This document shows positions 27,875-37,501 of a stretch of DNA of 48,569 nt, piece after piece. How positions within the stretch are numbered: the first letter of the stretch is position 1; every line of letters begins with the position of its first letter. Under the pieces are notes generated by a model. The model saw nothing but the letters and a program-made list of their open reading frames with translations. It did no database searches and had not been told where the DNA came from. The position numbers and the translations under genes are program-made. The stretch covers positions 1 through 48,569 of the forward strand of contig JAILBH010000132.1 of assembly GCA_024681195.1 (NCBI GenBank), given 5' to 3'. This DNA is from Treponema sp. (lineage in GTDB: Bacteria > Spirochaetota > Spirochaetia > Treponematales > Treponemataceae).

Positions 27875-30183
27875 CCAATATCACTATTCAGTGCTTTTAT
27901 TGTAACAAGTTCTTTGCCATTTGCAAGTAAATTCTTACCTGCAATCTGAATTTTTCCGTCTACAGCTTTAATCTGTACACTAAAGAACTCATCAATATTG
28001 ATTTCTGCTTTTTTAGCTGCAGAAGGATCTGCTCCTTTAAGAATAACCTTAGTTCCAGGTTCTGCCCAGGAAGCATCAAGAACTTCTACGCATTCCTTTC
28101 CGTTTTCGTCCTTATAATCTCCAGCCAGAAGCATACCGCGGCTTTCTACCCCACGCATTGTGCGAGGTGCAAGGTTTGAAGCAATAATTACATGCTTTCC
28201 AAGAAGCTCTTCTTCTTTAAGGAACATACGTAAGCCTGACTGAATTGTGCGAGGTGTTCCGCTTCCATCATCCAGAGTTTCAATATAAAGCTTTTCTCCT
28301 TCCGGATTTGGTTTAATATCTGTAATTTTGGCAACAGTAAGCTCAATATTTGAATTAAAGAAAGCGGCCTGCTGTTCAAGAGGAAGAGCTTCCGGTTCTT
28401 TTTTCTGAGGTTTTTTATCCTTCTTTTCTGCAGGTTTACCCTGTTCCTTGTTCTGTTTACCGCTGAAGCGTTCACGGAAGGAAAGCATTGTCTTCTGGTC
28501 CATTGGCTTAAAGTAAACTTCTGTTGGTCCAACGGTTGTAAGTCCTTCTGTTACACCAATATCATTCCATGTGTAGCCTGGAATTGTTTCCTGTCCTACG
28601 CGTTTTTCCTGGATTGATTTTCCAAAGTAAGACATGATTTTTTGTGTATATTGAGGCATATAAGGATTCATCATAATCATCAAATCCTTAATTACATAAC
28701 AAAGATTATGGATAAGACTTTCTGCAGCAGCCGGATTTTCTGTTCTTGCTTTCCAAGGTTCAGCAGCCTGGAATTTTTTATTACAGATATCAGAAATTTC
28801 AAACATTGTGTGGAAGGCTTCTTTTAAATCTGCCCATTCAAGACACTGAGTTGCCTTATCTTCGAGTTCGCGTACCTGTTTCCAAAGCTCTTCGTCAACC
28901 GGGGCGTCCGGAATTTTTCCTTCGTAATATTTGTTTACAAAAAGAAGAGTTCTGTTTACAAGGTTTCCAAGGTTACCAATAAGCTCTCCATTTAGTTTTT
29001 CCATAAAGTCTTTCCAGGTAAACTGATAATCCTGTTTTTCGGGACGGTTGTAGAAAATATAGAATCTCCAGGCATCGGCAGGAATTCCGGTTTCTATTGC
29101 ATCGCTTCCAAATACACCAATTCCTCGGCTTTTTGAAAATTTTCCGTCTTCGTAATTTAAGAATTCGGTTGAAGACATATGATGGAGCTTTGTCCAGTCG
29201 TGTGGGCTTCCCAAAAGTGTACATGGGAAAATTACAGTATGGAATGGAATATTATCTTTTCCAATGAACTGGAATAAATCAATCTTTGGTTTGCCTTTAG
29301 CTTCTTCTGATTCAGAAGGAATCCACCAGCTCTTCCAGTCAAAGCTCTGTTTTCCGGCTTTTACAAGCTCGTCTGCAAGCTGTTTTGTGATAGAAATATA
29401 GCCGATTGGTGCATTAAACCAAACATAAAATACTTTATTTTCGTAGCCTTCTTTTGGAACCGGAATACCCCACTTAAGGTCACGGGTAATTGCGCGTTCC
29501 TGAAGACCGTCTCTGAGCCATGCTTTAGTCATGCTTAAAGCGTTTTCTGACCATTTGCCTTCTACACTGGCTTTTTCCATCCAGTCATTGAGTTTTCCAC
29601 TTAATGATGGTAGATCAATATAAAGATGTTTTGTTTCTCTAACTTCTGGAGTTGAACCGCAGGTATGACATTTTGGGTCTTTTAATTCGATTGGATCAAG
29701 TAAAGAACCACAGGAATCACACTGATCCCCACGTGCATTTGTAGAACCACATTTTGGACAGGTTCCGTCTACATAGCGGTCTGCAAGAAACATCTGGCAA
29801 TGAGGACAAAAAAGCTGTTTATTTACATGCTCTTTGATAAGTCCTGCTTTATCCAGATCAAGAAATAAAGACTGGGTAATTTCTGTACACTGCTCGTTAG
29901 AAGTACGTCCAAATTTATCAAAATTAATATGGAAAAAGTCATAAATTTTAGTGTGCTCTTTATAATAATAATCACAGAGCTCGCGAGGCTGTTTTTCTTC
30001 TTCCAGGGCTTTAGTTTCTGTTGCAGTTCCGTATTCATCAACTCCACATACATAAAGAGTATCATAACCCCGGTTACGGCAGAATCTGGCAAAAACATCT
30101 CCCGAAAGAGACTGAATTATGTTTCCCAAATGAGGAATATTATTAACATAAGGCAAAGCAGCCGTAATAAGACGTCTATTCAT
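27871..30183 (-). CDS. metG: Methionyl-tRNA synthetase with C-terminal tRNA-binding domain
   Basis: ITAALPYVNNIPHLGNI, zinc-binding CPHC/CPKCG/CDSCG/CHTCG, KFSKSRG; CGGAG ribosome-binding site. Confidence 0.97.
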   Translation of the reverse strand: MNRRLITAALPYVNNIPHLGNIIQSLSGDVFARFCRNRGYDTLYVCGVDEYGTATETKALEEEKQPRELCDYYYKEHTKIYDFFHINFDKFGRTSNEQCTEITQSLFLDLDKAGLIKEHVNKQLFCPHCQMFLADRYVDGTCPKCGSTNARGDQCDSCGSLLDPIELKDPKCHTCGSTPEVRETKHLYIDLPSLSGKLNDWMEKASVEGKWSENALSMTKAWLRDGLQERAITRDLKWGIPVPKEGYENKVFYVWFNAPIGYISITKQLADELVKAGKQSFDWKSWWIPSESEEAKGKPKIDLFQFIGKDNIPFHTVIFPCTLLGSPHDWTKLHHMSSTEFLNYEDGKFSKSRGIGVFGSDAIETGIPADAWRFYIFYNRPEKQDYQFTWKDFMEKLNGELIGNLGNLVNRTLLFVNKYYEGKIPDAPVDEELWKQVRELEDKATQCLEWADLKEAFHTMFEISDICNKKFQAAEPWKARTENPAAAESLIHNLCYVIKDLMIMMNPYMPQYTQKIMSYFGKSIQEKRVGQETIPGYTWNDIGVTEGLTTVGPTEVYFKPMDQKTMLSFRERFSGKQNKEQGKPAEKKDKKPQKKEPEALPLEQQAAFFNSNIELTVAKITDIKPNPEGEKLYIETLDDGSGTPRTIQSGLRMFLKEEELLGKHVIIASNLAPRTMRGVESRGMLLAGDYKDENGKECVEVLDASWAEPGTKVILKGADPSAAKKAEINIDEFFSVQIKAVDGKIQIAGKNLLANGKELVTIKALNSDIG

Positions 30184-30268
30184 TAATTTGCTCCGTTATT
30201 TTTTTTGATTTAAATAAGAATACTTCATAATAATGAAAATTATTGTTTTTTACAATAAGAATACATTC

Positions 30269-30360
30269 GTGAAAAAAAGTAAAGTCAGGGTTCCGAGGCA
30301 GTGAACCTTCATACCCCCCTCAGGTTCACAGACCAGGGTTCTCTGTTTTGTATTTTTCAC
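30269..30360. repeat. Intergenic imperfect hairpin (element D)
   Basis: GTGAAAAA/TTTTTCAC outer arms, GTGAACC/GGTTCAC inner arms, and a direct repeat CAGGGTTC at 30286 and 30334. Confidence 0.6.
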
Positions 30361-30380
30361 AAACATGAATTCTTTTTATA

Positions 30381-30409
30381 ATGACAACACACAATTTTCA
30401 TAGTATAAT
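30381..30409 (+). promoter_or_regulatory. Sigma70-type promoter for chemoreceptor gene
   Basis: ATGACA (30381-30386), 17 bp spacer, TATAAT (30404-30409). Confidence 0.65.
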
Positions 30410-30417
30410 GAACTATT

Positions 30418-32298
30418 ATGAGTGTATTTTTATCATATGCTGTTTTACTAAGCGTCGTAACAGAAATAAGTGTCTTATTTCTGCGTTTTTTTGCCCTGGA
30501 TTTTATCTATAACTCTCCGGAAGAGATGTTCATCGGCGGCTTTGCAAGTAATATGCTGATTTCCATTATTTTACTTGCAATCGTCTTATTTATAGCCTGG
30601 TTTTTCTGCCGACCTTTTGACAAAATCATTAAAAGAATTAAAGAAGAAGGCTATACTCCCACCGAAGAAGAAACCCGTAAATGTCTTGGAACCTATAGAA
30701 AACTCAATATCCTTACCATTTCTGCAAACTTCCTTGGCTTTTTTGTTGGTCAAGTTGTAATGGTTTGGGATGGACTTAGAACCGGACGTGCAGATTTTAA
30801 TCTTCTTAGAATTGTATTTATTGTAACACAGGCTGTGGCTTTTGGTGGTGTTTCTGCCATGTCTACAATCAATGGTCTTGATTCACGTCTTTCAAAATAC
30901 CGCCAGATGCTCAAAATTCAGTCAATTTCTAATCTTAAAAAATATAGTTCTATGACTCTGGCAAGCTCAATTGCAATGACATTCTTTATTGCACTTTCAT
31001 TTGTTGCAATTAATATGCTTGCTACTCTTTTTGGTTCATTCCAGGTACCGGATCCAACTATCTTTATGAAAAAAGGCTGGCTTTGTTTTGCACTCTCTGT
31101 AATTCTTGCAACCTATCCACTTGCAGTTATCATTGTTGATTTGACAAAACGAATGCGTCATACCTCAAAAGTTATGGAAGAAATCTCTCAGGAAGGTAAC
31201 CTTCAGCATCGTGTTGATATTACAATCCTTGATGACTTTGGTGTTCTTACTACTTCCATCAACAAGATGATTGATAAGCTTTCTGGAATGATCAGGGGAC
31301 TTGTAGAAAGTACAGAAACTGTTTCTTATTCTGCCAAAATCATAAACGCTTCTGTATTTAATGCATCAACTGCTATAAATGATTTTTCTACAATGCTTGA
31401 AAACATTAAAAACAACTCAAGTGAACAGAATAATCTTGTATTGGAAGCAGATAAGAATATTTCTAACCTTGCACACAATGTACGTGTAATTAAAGAACAT
31501 TTACTTGAACAGGCTCAATCTGTAGCAACAATTTCTTCTTCTGTAACACAAATGACAGCTAACATTGGATCTGTTGCAGACACTGCAGAAAAAGCCCGCG
31601 GCTCTGCAGAATTACTTACACAAAAGAGTCAGCAGGGACGAGAATCAATTCAAAATGCGATTGAAACTATGGTTGCAATCCAAAAGAGTTCTGCAGAAGT
31701 TCAGAATTTTGTTAATATCATTCGAAATCTTGCAAGTCAGACTAACCTGCTTTCTATGAACGCCGCTATTGAGGCTGCTCATGCCGGTGAATTTGGTCAG
31801 GGATTTGCTGTAGTTGCAGAAGAAGTTCGTAATCTTGCTGAATCATCTGCTCAAAGTGCACGAAATATTCAACAGCATATTGAAGAAATGATTGTTACCA
31901 TCGAAGCCGGTGTAAAAACAATCAATTCTGCAGGTGAATCCTTTATGGAAATTTCTCATGGTGTTGAAGAAACAGCAAACTTTGTTGGTGAGATTTCTCA
32001 GGCTATGGAAGAACAGAAAATTGGTGCCGCCGAAACTCAGAAGGCTACAATTACTGTAGTAGATGCAGTTCATGCCGTAAATGATCTTGCTTTAACTCAG
32101 TCAGAAGATGCTCAGAAGGTACGAGAGTTCATGAGAACTGTAGTAACTGCTTCTGAGTCTACATTAAAGGCTGTTCAGGATGGTGTTATTGCAACAATGC
32201 ACCTTAAAGAATCTGTACATGAAGTAAACGACTCTGCTACCAGCAATACACAATCAGTTGATGTTATTGAGCAGCAGGTCGGATTATTCAAGGTATAA
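30418..32298 (+). CDS. Methyl-accepting chemotaxis protein
   Basis: Multi-TM N-terminus, HAMP-like region, signalling tip [39 protein letters not shown]. Confidence 0.95.
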   Translation: MSVFLSYAVLLSVVTEISVLFLRFFALDFIYNSPEEMFIGGFASNMLISIILLAIVLFIAWFFCRPFDKIIKRIKEEGYTPTEEETRKCLGTYRKLNILTISANFLGFFVGQVVMVWDGLRTGRADFNLLRIVFIVTQAVAFGGVSAMSTINGLDSRLSKYRQMLKIQSISNLKKYSSMTLASSIAMTFFIALSFVAINMLATLFGSFQVPDPTIFMKKGWLCFALSVILATYPLAVIIVDLTKRMRHTSKVMEEISQEGNLQHRVDITILDDFGVLTTSINKMIDKLSGMIRGLVESTETVSYSAKIINASVFNASTAINDFSTMLENIKNNSSEQNNLVLEADKNISNLAHNVRVIKEHLLEQAQSVATISSSVTQMTANIGSVADTAEKARGSAELLTQKSQQGRESIQNAIETMVAIQKSSAEVQNFVNIIRNLASQTNLLSMNAAIEAAHAGEFGQGFAVVAEEVRNLAESSAQSARNIQQHIEEMIVTIEAGVKTINSAGESFMEISHGVEETANFVGEISQAMEEQKIGAAETQKATITVVDAVHAVNDLALTQSEDAQKVREFMRTVVTASESTLKAVQDGVIATMHLKESVHEVNDSATSNTQSVDVIEQQVGLFKV

Positions 32299-32299
32299 A

Positions 32300-33994
32300 C
32301 TATTTAATATCCTTACGCATAATTTTGCCGGATATTGTTTTAGGCAGCTCCTTTACAAAGTCCACAATTCTTGGATATTTGTATGGAGCTGTTGTTTTTT
32401 TAACAAAATCCTGGATATCTTTTACAAGCTGGGGACCTGGTTCATACCCTTTTGCAAGAATGATTGTAGCCTTTACAACCTGACCGCGAACAGGGTCTGG
32501 AGCTGCAGTTACAGCGCATTCTACAACAGCAGGATGCTGCATAAGAACAGATTCTACTTCAAAAGTACCAATTCTATAGCCTGAACACTTGATTACATCG
32601 TCATTACGGCCTGTAAACCAGAAGTATCCGTCTTCATCACGCCATGCATTATCGCTTGTATGATAATAGCCGTCATGCATTACAGCCTTAGTCTTTGCTT
32701 CATCCCCAAAATATTCCATAAAAAGACCAGGGAAATTTCCTTTGGACATATCAACAACGATTTCACCAACCTCACCATCTTCTACTTCATTACCTTCTTC
32801 ATCAATAAGAGTAACGTTGTAATAAGGTGCAGGTTTTCCAAGACTACCCGGTTTTATCTTTTCGTTTCCATAGTTGAAGAGAGAGAGTGTTGTTTCTGTC
32901 TGGCCAAAGCCTTCTCTAATCTCTTTACCAGTTACAGCCTTCCATTTATTAAATACTTCTTCACTAAGTGGTTCACCAGCTGTAGACCAATGTAGACAAC
33001 TTGAGAAATTATATTTAGTTAAATCTTCCTGAATAAGGAAGCGGTAGATTGTTGGAGGAGCACAGAAAGATGTTATATGATGTTTTTCTATCTGTTTGAT
33101 AAGGTCAATAGGCTTAAATTTATCATGATAGTCATAAATAAATACAGCACATTCTGCAATCCACTGGCCATAAAGCTTACCCCACACTGCCTTACCCCAG
33201 CCTGTATCTGCAACTGTAAGATGAAGACCACCTTTCTGAACCTGCTGCCAGTAGCTTGCTGTAACAATGTGTCCAAGCGGATAAAGGAAGTTGTGAGAAA
33301 CCAGCTTTGGATGACTGGTAGTTCCAGAAGTAAAATATGCAAGAAGAATATCATCATTTTTGCTTATATCTTCTCGCTTAAGGGCATGTAAATCATTAAG
33401 CTGAGCTTCTGTTACATTTTTACAGCCTTCTGTAAAATCCAGCCAGGCCGGATGGTTCTTTTTAAATTCTTCACTCATTCCCTGATCAATTCCAAAAGGT
33501 GGAACTGCAACAAGAGTTTTGAGAGAAGGACATTCTTTTTGAGCATCCTCAATATATTTAAAAAGTTCACGACTATCTACGGCAACAACAGCTTTAATAA
33601 ATGCAGTATTACAGCGGTAAACAATATCTTCTTTGGTAAGCATATGAGTTGCAGGAATTACACTTGCCCCTATTTTATGAAGTGCAACAATAGAAATCCA
33701 GAATTCATAGCGACGTTGAAGAATAAGCATTACAAAGTCACCGCGTTTAATTCCAATACTGCGGAAATAAGCTGCGGCCCTGTCTGTACGTTCCTTGAGT
33801 TCCCCAAAAGTCATACGAATTTCTTCGTCATTATCATTGCACCATATAAATGCCAGTGCATCTGGAGTTCTTTTTGCAAGCTCGTCAACAACATCGTAAC
33901 CAAAGTTAAAGTTGTCTGGAACCTTTATTTTATAATTTGCAAAAAAGTCGTTATAGTCTTTAAATTCTGTTTGTTCTAGAAAATCTTCTAACAT
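32300..33994 (-). CDS. AMP-forming acyl-CoA synthetase (acetyl/medium-chain type)
   Basis: AYFTSGTTSHPKLV, REGFGQTETTLS, YYHTSDNAWRDEDGYFWFTGRNDDVIKCSGYRI, PKTISGKIMRKDI. Confidence 0.93.
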   Translation of the reverse strand: MLEDFLEQTEFKDYNDFFANYKIKVPDNFNFGYDVVDELAKRTPDALAFIWCNDNDEEIRMTFGELKERTDRAAAYFRSIGIKRGDFVMLILQRRYEFWISIVALHKIGASVIPATHMLTKEDIVYRCNTAFIKAVVAVDSRELFKYIEDAQKECPSLKTLVAVPPFGIDQGMSEEFKKNHPAWLDFTEGCKNVTEAQLNDLHALKREDISKNDDILLAYFTSGTTSHPKLVSHNFLYPLGHIVTASYWQQVQKGGLHLTVADTGWGKAVWGKLYGQWIAECAVFIYDYHDKFKPIDLIKQIEKHHITSFCAPPTIYRFLIQEDLTKYNFSSCLHWSTAGEPLSEEVFNKWKAVTGKEIREGFGQTETTLSLFNYGNEKIKPGSLGKPAPYYNVTLIDEEGNEVEDGEVGEIVVDMSKGNFPGLFMEYFGDEAKTKAVMHDGYYHTSDNAWRDEDGYFWFTGRNDDVIKCSGYRIGTFEVESVLMQHPAVVECAVTAAPDPVRGQVVKATIILAKGYEPGPQLVKDIQDFVKKTTAPYKYPRIVDFVKELPKTISGKIMRKDIK

Positions 33995-34013
33995 AAATAA
34001 TCCTTTATGATTC

Positions 34014-34565
34014 TTATATTATTATTGCTAAGAATTTAGCTTTTTTATCATTCAGCGCCTGCATACCGTGCTTCTTTGTTGCATCAAAATAAACGCTGTC
34101 ACCTTCTTCCAATACCATTTCTTTGCCGTCTACAACAAGCTTCATTGAACCTTCAATCATGTATTCAAATTCATGGCCCGGATGTGCATTAAAATGGATT
34201 TCCTTTGTTTCTTCAGGTGTAATGGTAACAATAAAAGGATCTGCCTTGCGGTTCTGAAAACCTGCAGCCAGAGCCTGATATTTATAATCGCTTCGTCTGT
34301 CTACCGAAAGTCCTTTATCCTTTTTGGTAAGACAGTATGAATGCATGTGCGGTTCTTTTCCCGAAATGAGGGTACCAAGGTCAATTCCGTACTTTTTGGA
34401 CATTGACTGTAAAATGCCTACAGGAATGTCGATTGTGCCGGTTTCGTACTTCTGGTACTGTTCAATAGAAATACCACATACACCTGCAGCTTCTTCTACT
34501 GATACATCCATAATTTCACGCAGACCGATCAATCGGTCTGCTACTGCCTTAATCTCCTCATTCAT
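34014..34565 (-). CDS. XRE-family regulator with C-terminal cupin domain (paralogue 1)
   Basis: Helix-turn-helix N-terminus; cupin AHPGHEFEYMIEGSMKLVVDGKEMVLEEGDSVYFDATKKHG. Confidence 0.92.
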   Translation of the reverse strand: MNEEIKAVADRLIGLREIMDVSVEEAAGVCGISIEQYQKYETGTIDIPVGILQSMSKKYGIDLGTLISGKEPHMHSYCLTKKDKGLSVDRRSDYKYQALAAGFQNRKADPFIVTITPEETKEIHFNAHPGHEFEYMIEGSMKLVVDGKEMVLEEGDSVYFDATKKHGMQALNDKKAKFLAIII

Positions 34566-34599
34566 AAAATTACCTCTTTATATTTAGTTTTGTACAATA

Positions 34600-36246
34600 T
34601 TAGTCTTGTACTTTTAACACTTCTCTTCTGTATTTTGTTCCAATTTCTGTAAGCTTAAACTTCTGAATTTTTCCAGAACCGGTCATTGGAAATTCATCCA
34701 GGAACATTACAAGCTGCGGCCACTTGAATTTAGAAAGCTTATCGCGGCAGAATTCAATTACATCCTGCTCAGTCAAAGTTTTACCTTCATGAAGAATAAT
34801 GAATGCTCCGGTAATTTCACCATAGCGTTCACTCTTAACAGCGGCAACCTGAATATCTTTAATTTCTGGAATCTGAATTAAGAACTCTTCAATTTCGCGT
34901 GGATAAATGTTTTCTCCACCACGAATAATCATATCTTTAATGCGGCCGGTAATCTTATAATTTCCGTTTTCATCTTTTACACCAAGGTCTCCGGAATGAA
35001 GGAAGCCGTTTTTATCAATTGTTTCTGCAGTAGCTTCGGGCATTTTGTAATAACCCTTCATTACGTTCCAGCCCTTACAACACATTTCTCCCTGAACGCC
35101 AACAGGACATTCTTTTCCTGTTTCCGGATCCAAAACCTTTACTTCAATTCCTTCAAAAGCATCTCCAACAGTTGTTGCTTTTACTTCTACTGAATCATCC
35201 CAGTGGCTTTGAGTCATACCAGGGCTGGATTCTGTAAGGCCATAAACCGAAGTAATTTCGGGCATATGCATTTTTTCTATTACAGTCTTCATAAGCTCAA
35301 CAGGAACGCCAGAGCCGGCCATAATACCGGTTCTAAGAGAAGACATGTCAAACATGCTGAACATCGGGTGGTTTAATTCAGAAATAAACATTGTTGGTAC
35401 ACCATAAAGAGATGTACACTTTTCTTTCTGGATTGAAGCAAGAGCAACAAGAGGATCAAAGGTTTCCAGAAGAACGTGGGTAGCACCATGAGTCAGAATT
35501 GCCATTACTCCAAGAACAATACCAAAACAATGGAAAAGCGGTACTAAAAGACACAAACGGTCCTTTGAAGTGTAACGCATTCGTTCTCCAATAATCCATC
35601 CGTCATTAATAATATTGCGGCTGGTAAGCATAACACCCTTAGGAAAGCCGGTTGTTCCCGAAGTATACTGCATGTTTACAACATCGTGCTGTGTAACTTC
35701 ACTTTCTATCTTGTGAATAATTTCTATGTCTACATGCTGTCCAAGCAAAAGAAGTTCCGGTGTTGAATAAAGACCACGGAATTTTTCTGGTCCCATAAAT
35801 ACAACATTACGCAAAAATGGAAAACGCTTTGATTTAAGACAACCACGTTCATATTCATCAAGCTCCGGAACAAGCTCTTTAATCATTGCAACATAATTTG
35901 AATCCTTTACACCATCGGTAAGACAAAGAGTTGTTAAATCGGCCTGTTTAACAAGATATTCAAGTTCGTGAGATTTATATGAGGTATTTACAGTAACTGC
36001 AACAGCTCCTAGTCTGGCACAGGCAAACATATAAGTAAGCCAGTCTGGAACATTTGTTGCCCAGATTCCAACATTGTCACCTTTTCTGACTCCAATGGCG
36101 TATAATCCGCAGGCAAGATCATCTACACGTTTGTCAAACTGAGCATAAGTAAAACGTAAATCACGGTCTGCGTATACCATGAATTCCTGTTCAGGATTTT
36201 CCTGAGTTTTTTGTCTTAACAGCTGGTTTAAAGATAATTCAATCAT
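34600..36246 (-). CDS. AMP-forming acyl-CoA synthetase/ligase
   Basis: [78 protein letters not shown]. Confidence 0.94.
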   Translation of the reverse strand: MIELSLNQLLRQKTQENPEQEFMVYADRDLRFTYAQFDKRVDDLACGLYAIGVRKGDNVGIWATNVPDWLTYMFACARLGAVAVTVNTSYKSHELEYLVKQADLTTLCLTDGVKDSNYVAMIKELVPELDEYERGCLKSKRFPFLRNVVFMGPEKFRGLYSTPELLLLGQHVDIEIIHKIESEVTQHDVVNMQYTSGTTGFPKGVMLTSRNIINDGWIIGERMRYTSKDRLCLLVPLFHCFGIVLGVMAILTHGATHVLLETFDPLVALASIQKEKCTSLYGVPTMFISELNHPMFSMFDMSSLRTGIMAGSGVPVELMKTVIEKMHMPEITSVYGLTESSPGMTQSHWDDSVEVKATTVGDAFEGIEVKVLDPETGKECPVGVQGEMCCKGWNVMKGYYKMPEATAETIDKNGFLHSGDLGVKDENGNYKITGRIKDMIIRGGENIYPREIEEFLIQIPEIKDIQVAAVKSERYGEITGAFIILHEGKTLTEQDVIEFCRDKLSKFKWPQLVMFLDEFPMTGSGKIQKFKLTEIGTKYRREVLKVQD

Positions 36247-36252
36247 AATTTG

Positions 36253-36281
36253 AATATATACGAAAGCAGTGAAAATTTCAA
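36253..36281 (-). promoter_or_regulatory. Putative promoter of acyl-CoA synthetase operon
   Basis: Minus strand: TTGAAA (36281-36276), 17 bp spacer, TATATT (36258-36253), then 6 nt to the ATG at 36246. Confidence 0.65.
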
Positions 36282-36289
36282 TATAAAAG

Positions 36290-36323
36290 TTTAATTATTT
36301 TAAAGTTATTTAATATAATTAAA
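36290..36323. promoter_or_regulatory. Tandem AT-rich palindromic operator candidate (copy 1)
   Basis: TTTAATTATTTTAAA - GTTA - TTTAATATAATTAAA (15+4+15), same layout as 43887-43920. Confidence 0.6.
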
Positions 36324-36362
36324 CATTAAATATTATTTTTTACTTTATTTTCTATAAATCTG

Positions 36363-36371
36363 TGTTATAAT
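36363..36371 (+). promoter_or_regulatory. Extended -10 element for FIST gene
   Basis: TGTTATAAT, with the last T 7 nt upstream of the ATG. Confidence 0.55.
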
Positions 36372-36377
36372 TAATAT

Positions 36378-37493
36378 ATGGAAAGGTCATTAATTGCATT
36401 CAGTGGCACTGGCGTCAAGGAAGACGACTACACCAACTGTTTTCAAAAAATATCTTCTCAAAATTCCAGTCCCAAAATTATTATATTCTTTTCCGACTAC
36501 CAGGATTTATGGTATTACGCCAAACAACTTAAAGAAGACTTTCCAGAAGCAACTTCAATAGGATGCTCAACATGTATGAATTTTTCGACAGAAGGCTATT
36601 CCGAAAAAGGGCTTTCTGCAATGGCAATTTATAATAATGTTGAATGTTCTTCCGGTTTACTTTATGAAGTTTCAAGACATCCAAAAAACTACTGCCGTCA
36701 TATTAATGAGGCCTTAAAATCCCTTAATTCAACAGATAATACAATTTGTCTGGAATTTACAACTTCCGGTTCCAGGTGTGAAGAGCTTGTCTTAGACACT
36801 TTTGAAGAAATTCTTTTGGGGACAGATATTAAGGTTGCAGGTTCTACAGCTGGCAGCAATAAAAATATTAGAACTTCTGCCGTAGCTTTAAATGGTGACA
36901 TTTACATAGAAAGCTGTGCCTTTATATTTATACATAATCTTAGCGGAAAGATTCATCTTTACAGAGAAAACTTATTCCGCCCTACTTCTCATGTACTTTT
37001 AACTACAGATGTTGATTGCGAAAATTTAAGAGTTTATGAATATGATAACAAGCCTGCAGCTAAGGTTTTATGCGAACTTTTACATGTAGACCGTGAAAAT
37101 CTTTTAGAAACTTTAAAATTAAATCCAATTGGTCGTATAGAAGGCAATAATATTCTTATATCAGAAGCTGCACAAATTATGGATGACGACTCAATTGTTT
37201 ATTATTCAAGACTCTATAATCAAACCCGCGTTGTCCTTCTGGAACAGGATAATTATGACAGCGTGTGGGACGAAACTCAAAATGCTATTAAAAAAATGAC
37301 AGATAAACCATCGTTCTCTATAGCAGTGCACTGTTATTCCCGAAAGGTAATGCTTGAGGAACAAAGCCGATTTGATGATTTTTCAAAACGTCTTATTACT
37401 ACTCTTGGAAAATATATCGGAGTTTGCGGTTTTGGTGAACAGATAATGTTTAATAATCTGAATCAGTCACTGGTGCTTATAATTTTTGAATAG
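36378..37493 (+). CDS. FIST-domain signal transduction protein
   Basis: FIST N region ([50 protein letters not shown]) followed by a FIST C-like region ([27 protein letters not shown]). Confidence 0.82.
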   Translation: MERSLIAFSGTGVKEDDYTNCFQKISSQNSSPKIIIFFSDYQDLWYYAKQLKEDFPEATSIGCSTCMNFSTEGYSEKGLSAMAIYNNVECSSGLLYEVSRHPKNYCRHINEALKSLNSTDNTICLEFTTSGSRCEELVLDTFEEILLGTDIKVAGSTAGSNKNIRTSAVALNGDIYIESCAFIFIHNLSGKIHLYRENLFRPTSHVLLTTDVDCENLRVYEYDNKPAAKVLCELLHVDRENLLETLKLNPIGRIEGNNILISEAAQIMDDDSIVYYSRLYNQTRVVLLEQDNYDSVWDETQNAIKKMTDKPSFSIAVHCYSRKVMLEEQSRFDDFSKRLITTLGKYIGVCGFGEQIMFNNLNQSLVLIIFE

Positions 37494-37501
37494 AGGTTTT
37501 C

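Noticed and set aside
33452-33979. Large antisense ORFs such as 33452..33979 (+), 37754..38203 (-), 26789..27175 (+), 8208..8612 (+)
   Set aside because: All are opposite well-supported genes, with low-complexity Phe/Cys/Asn-rich translations typical of AT-rich antisense frames.
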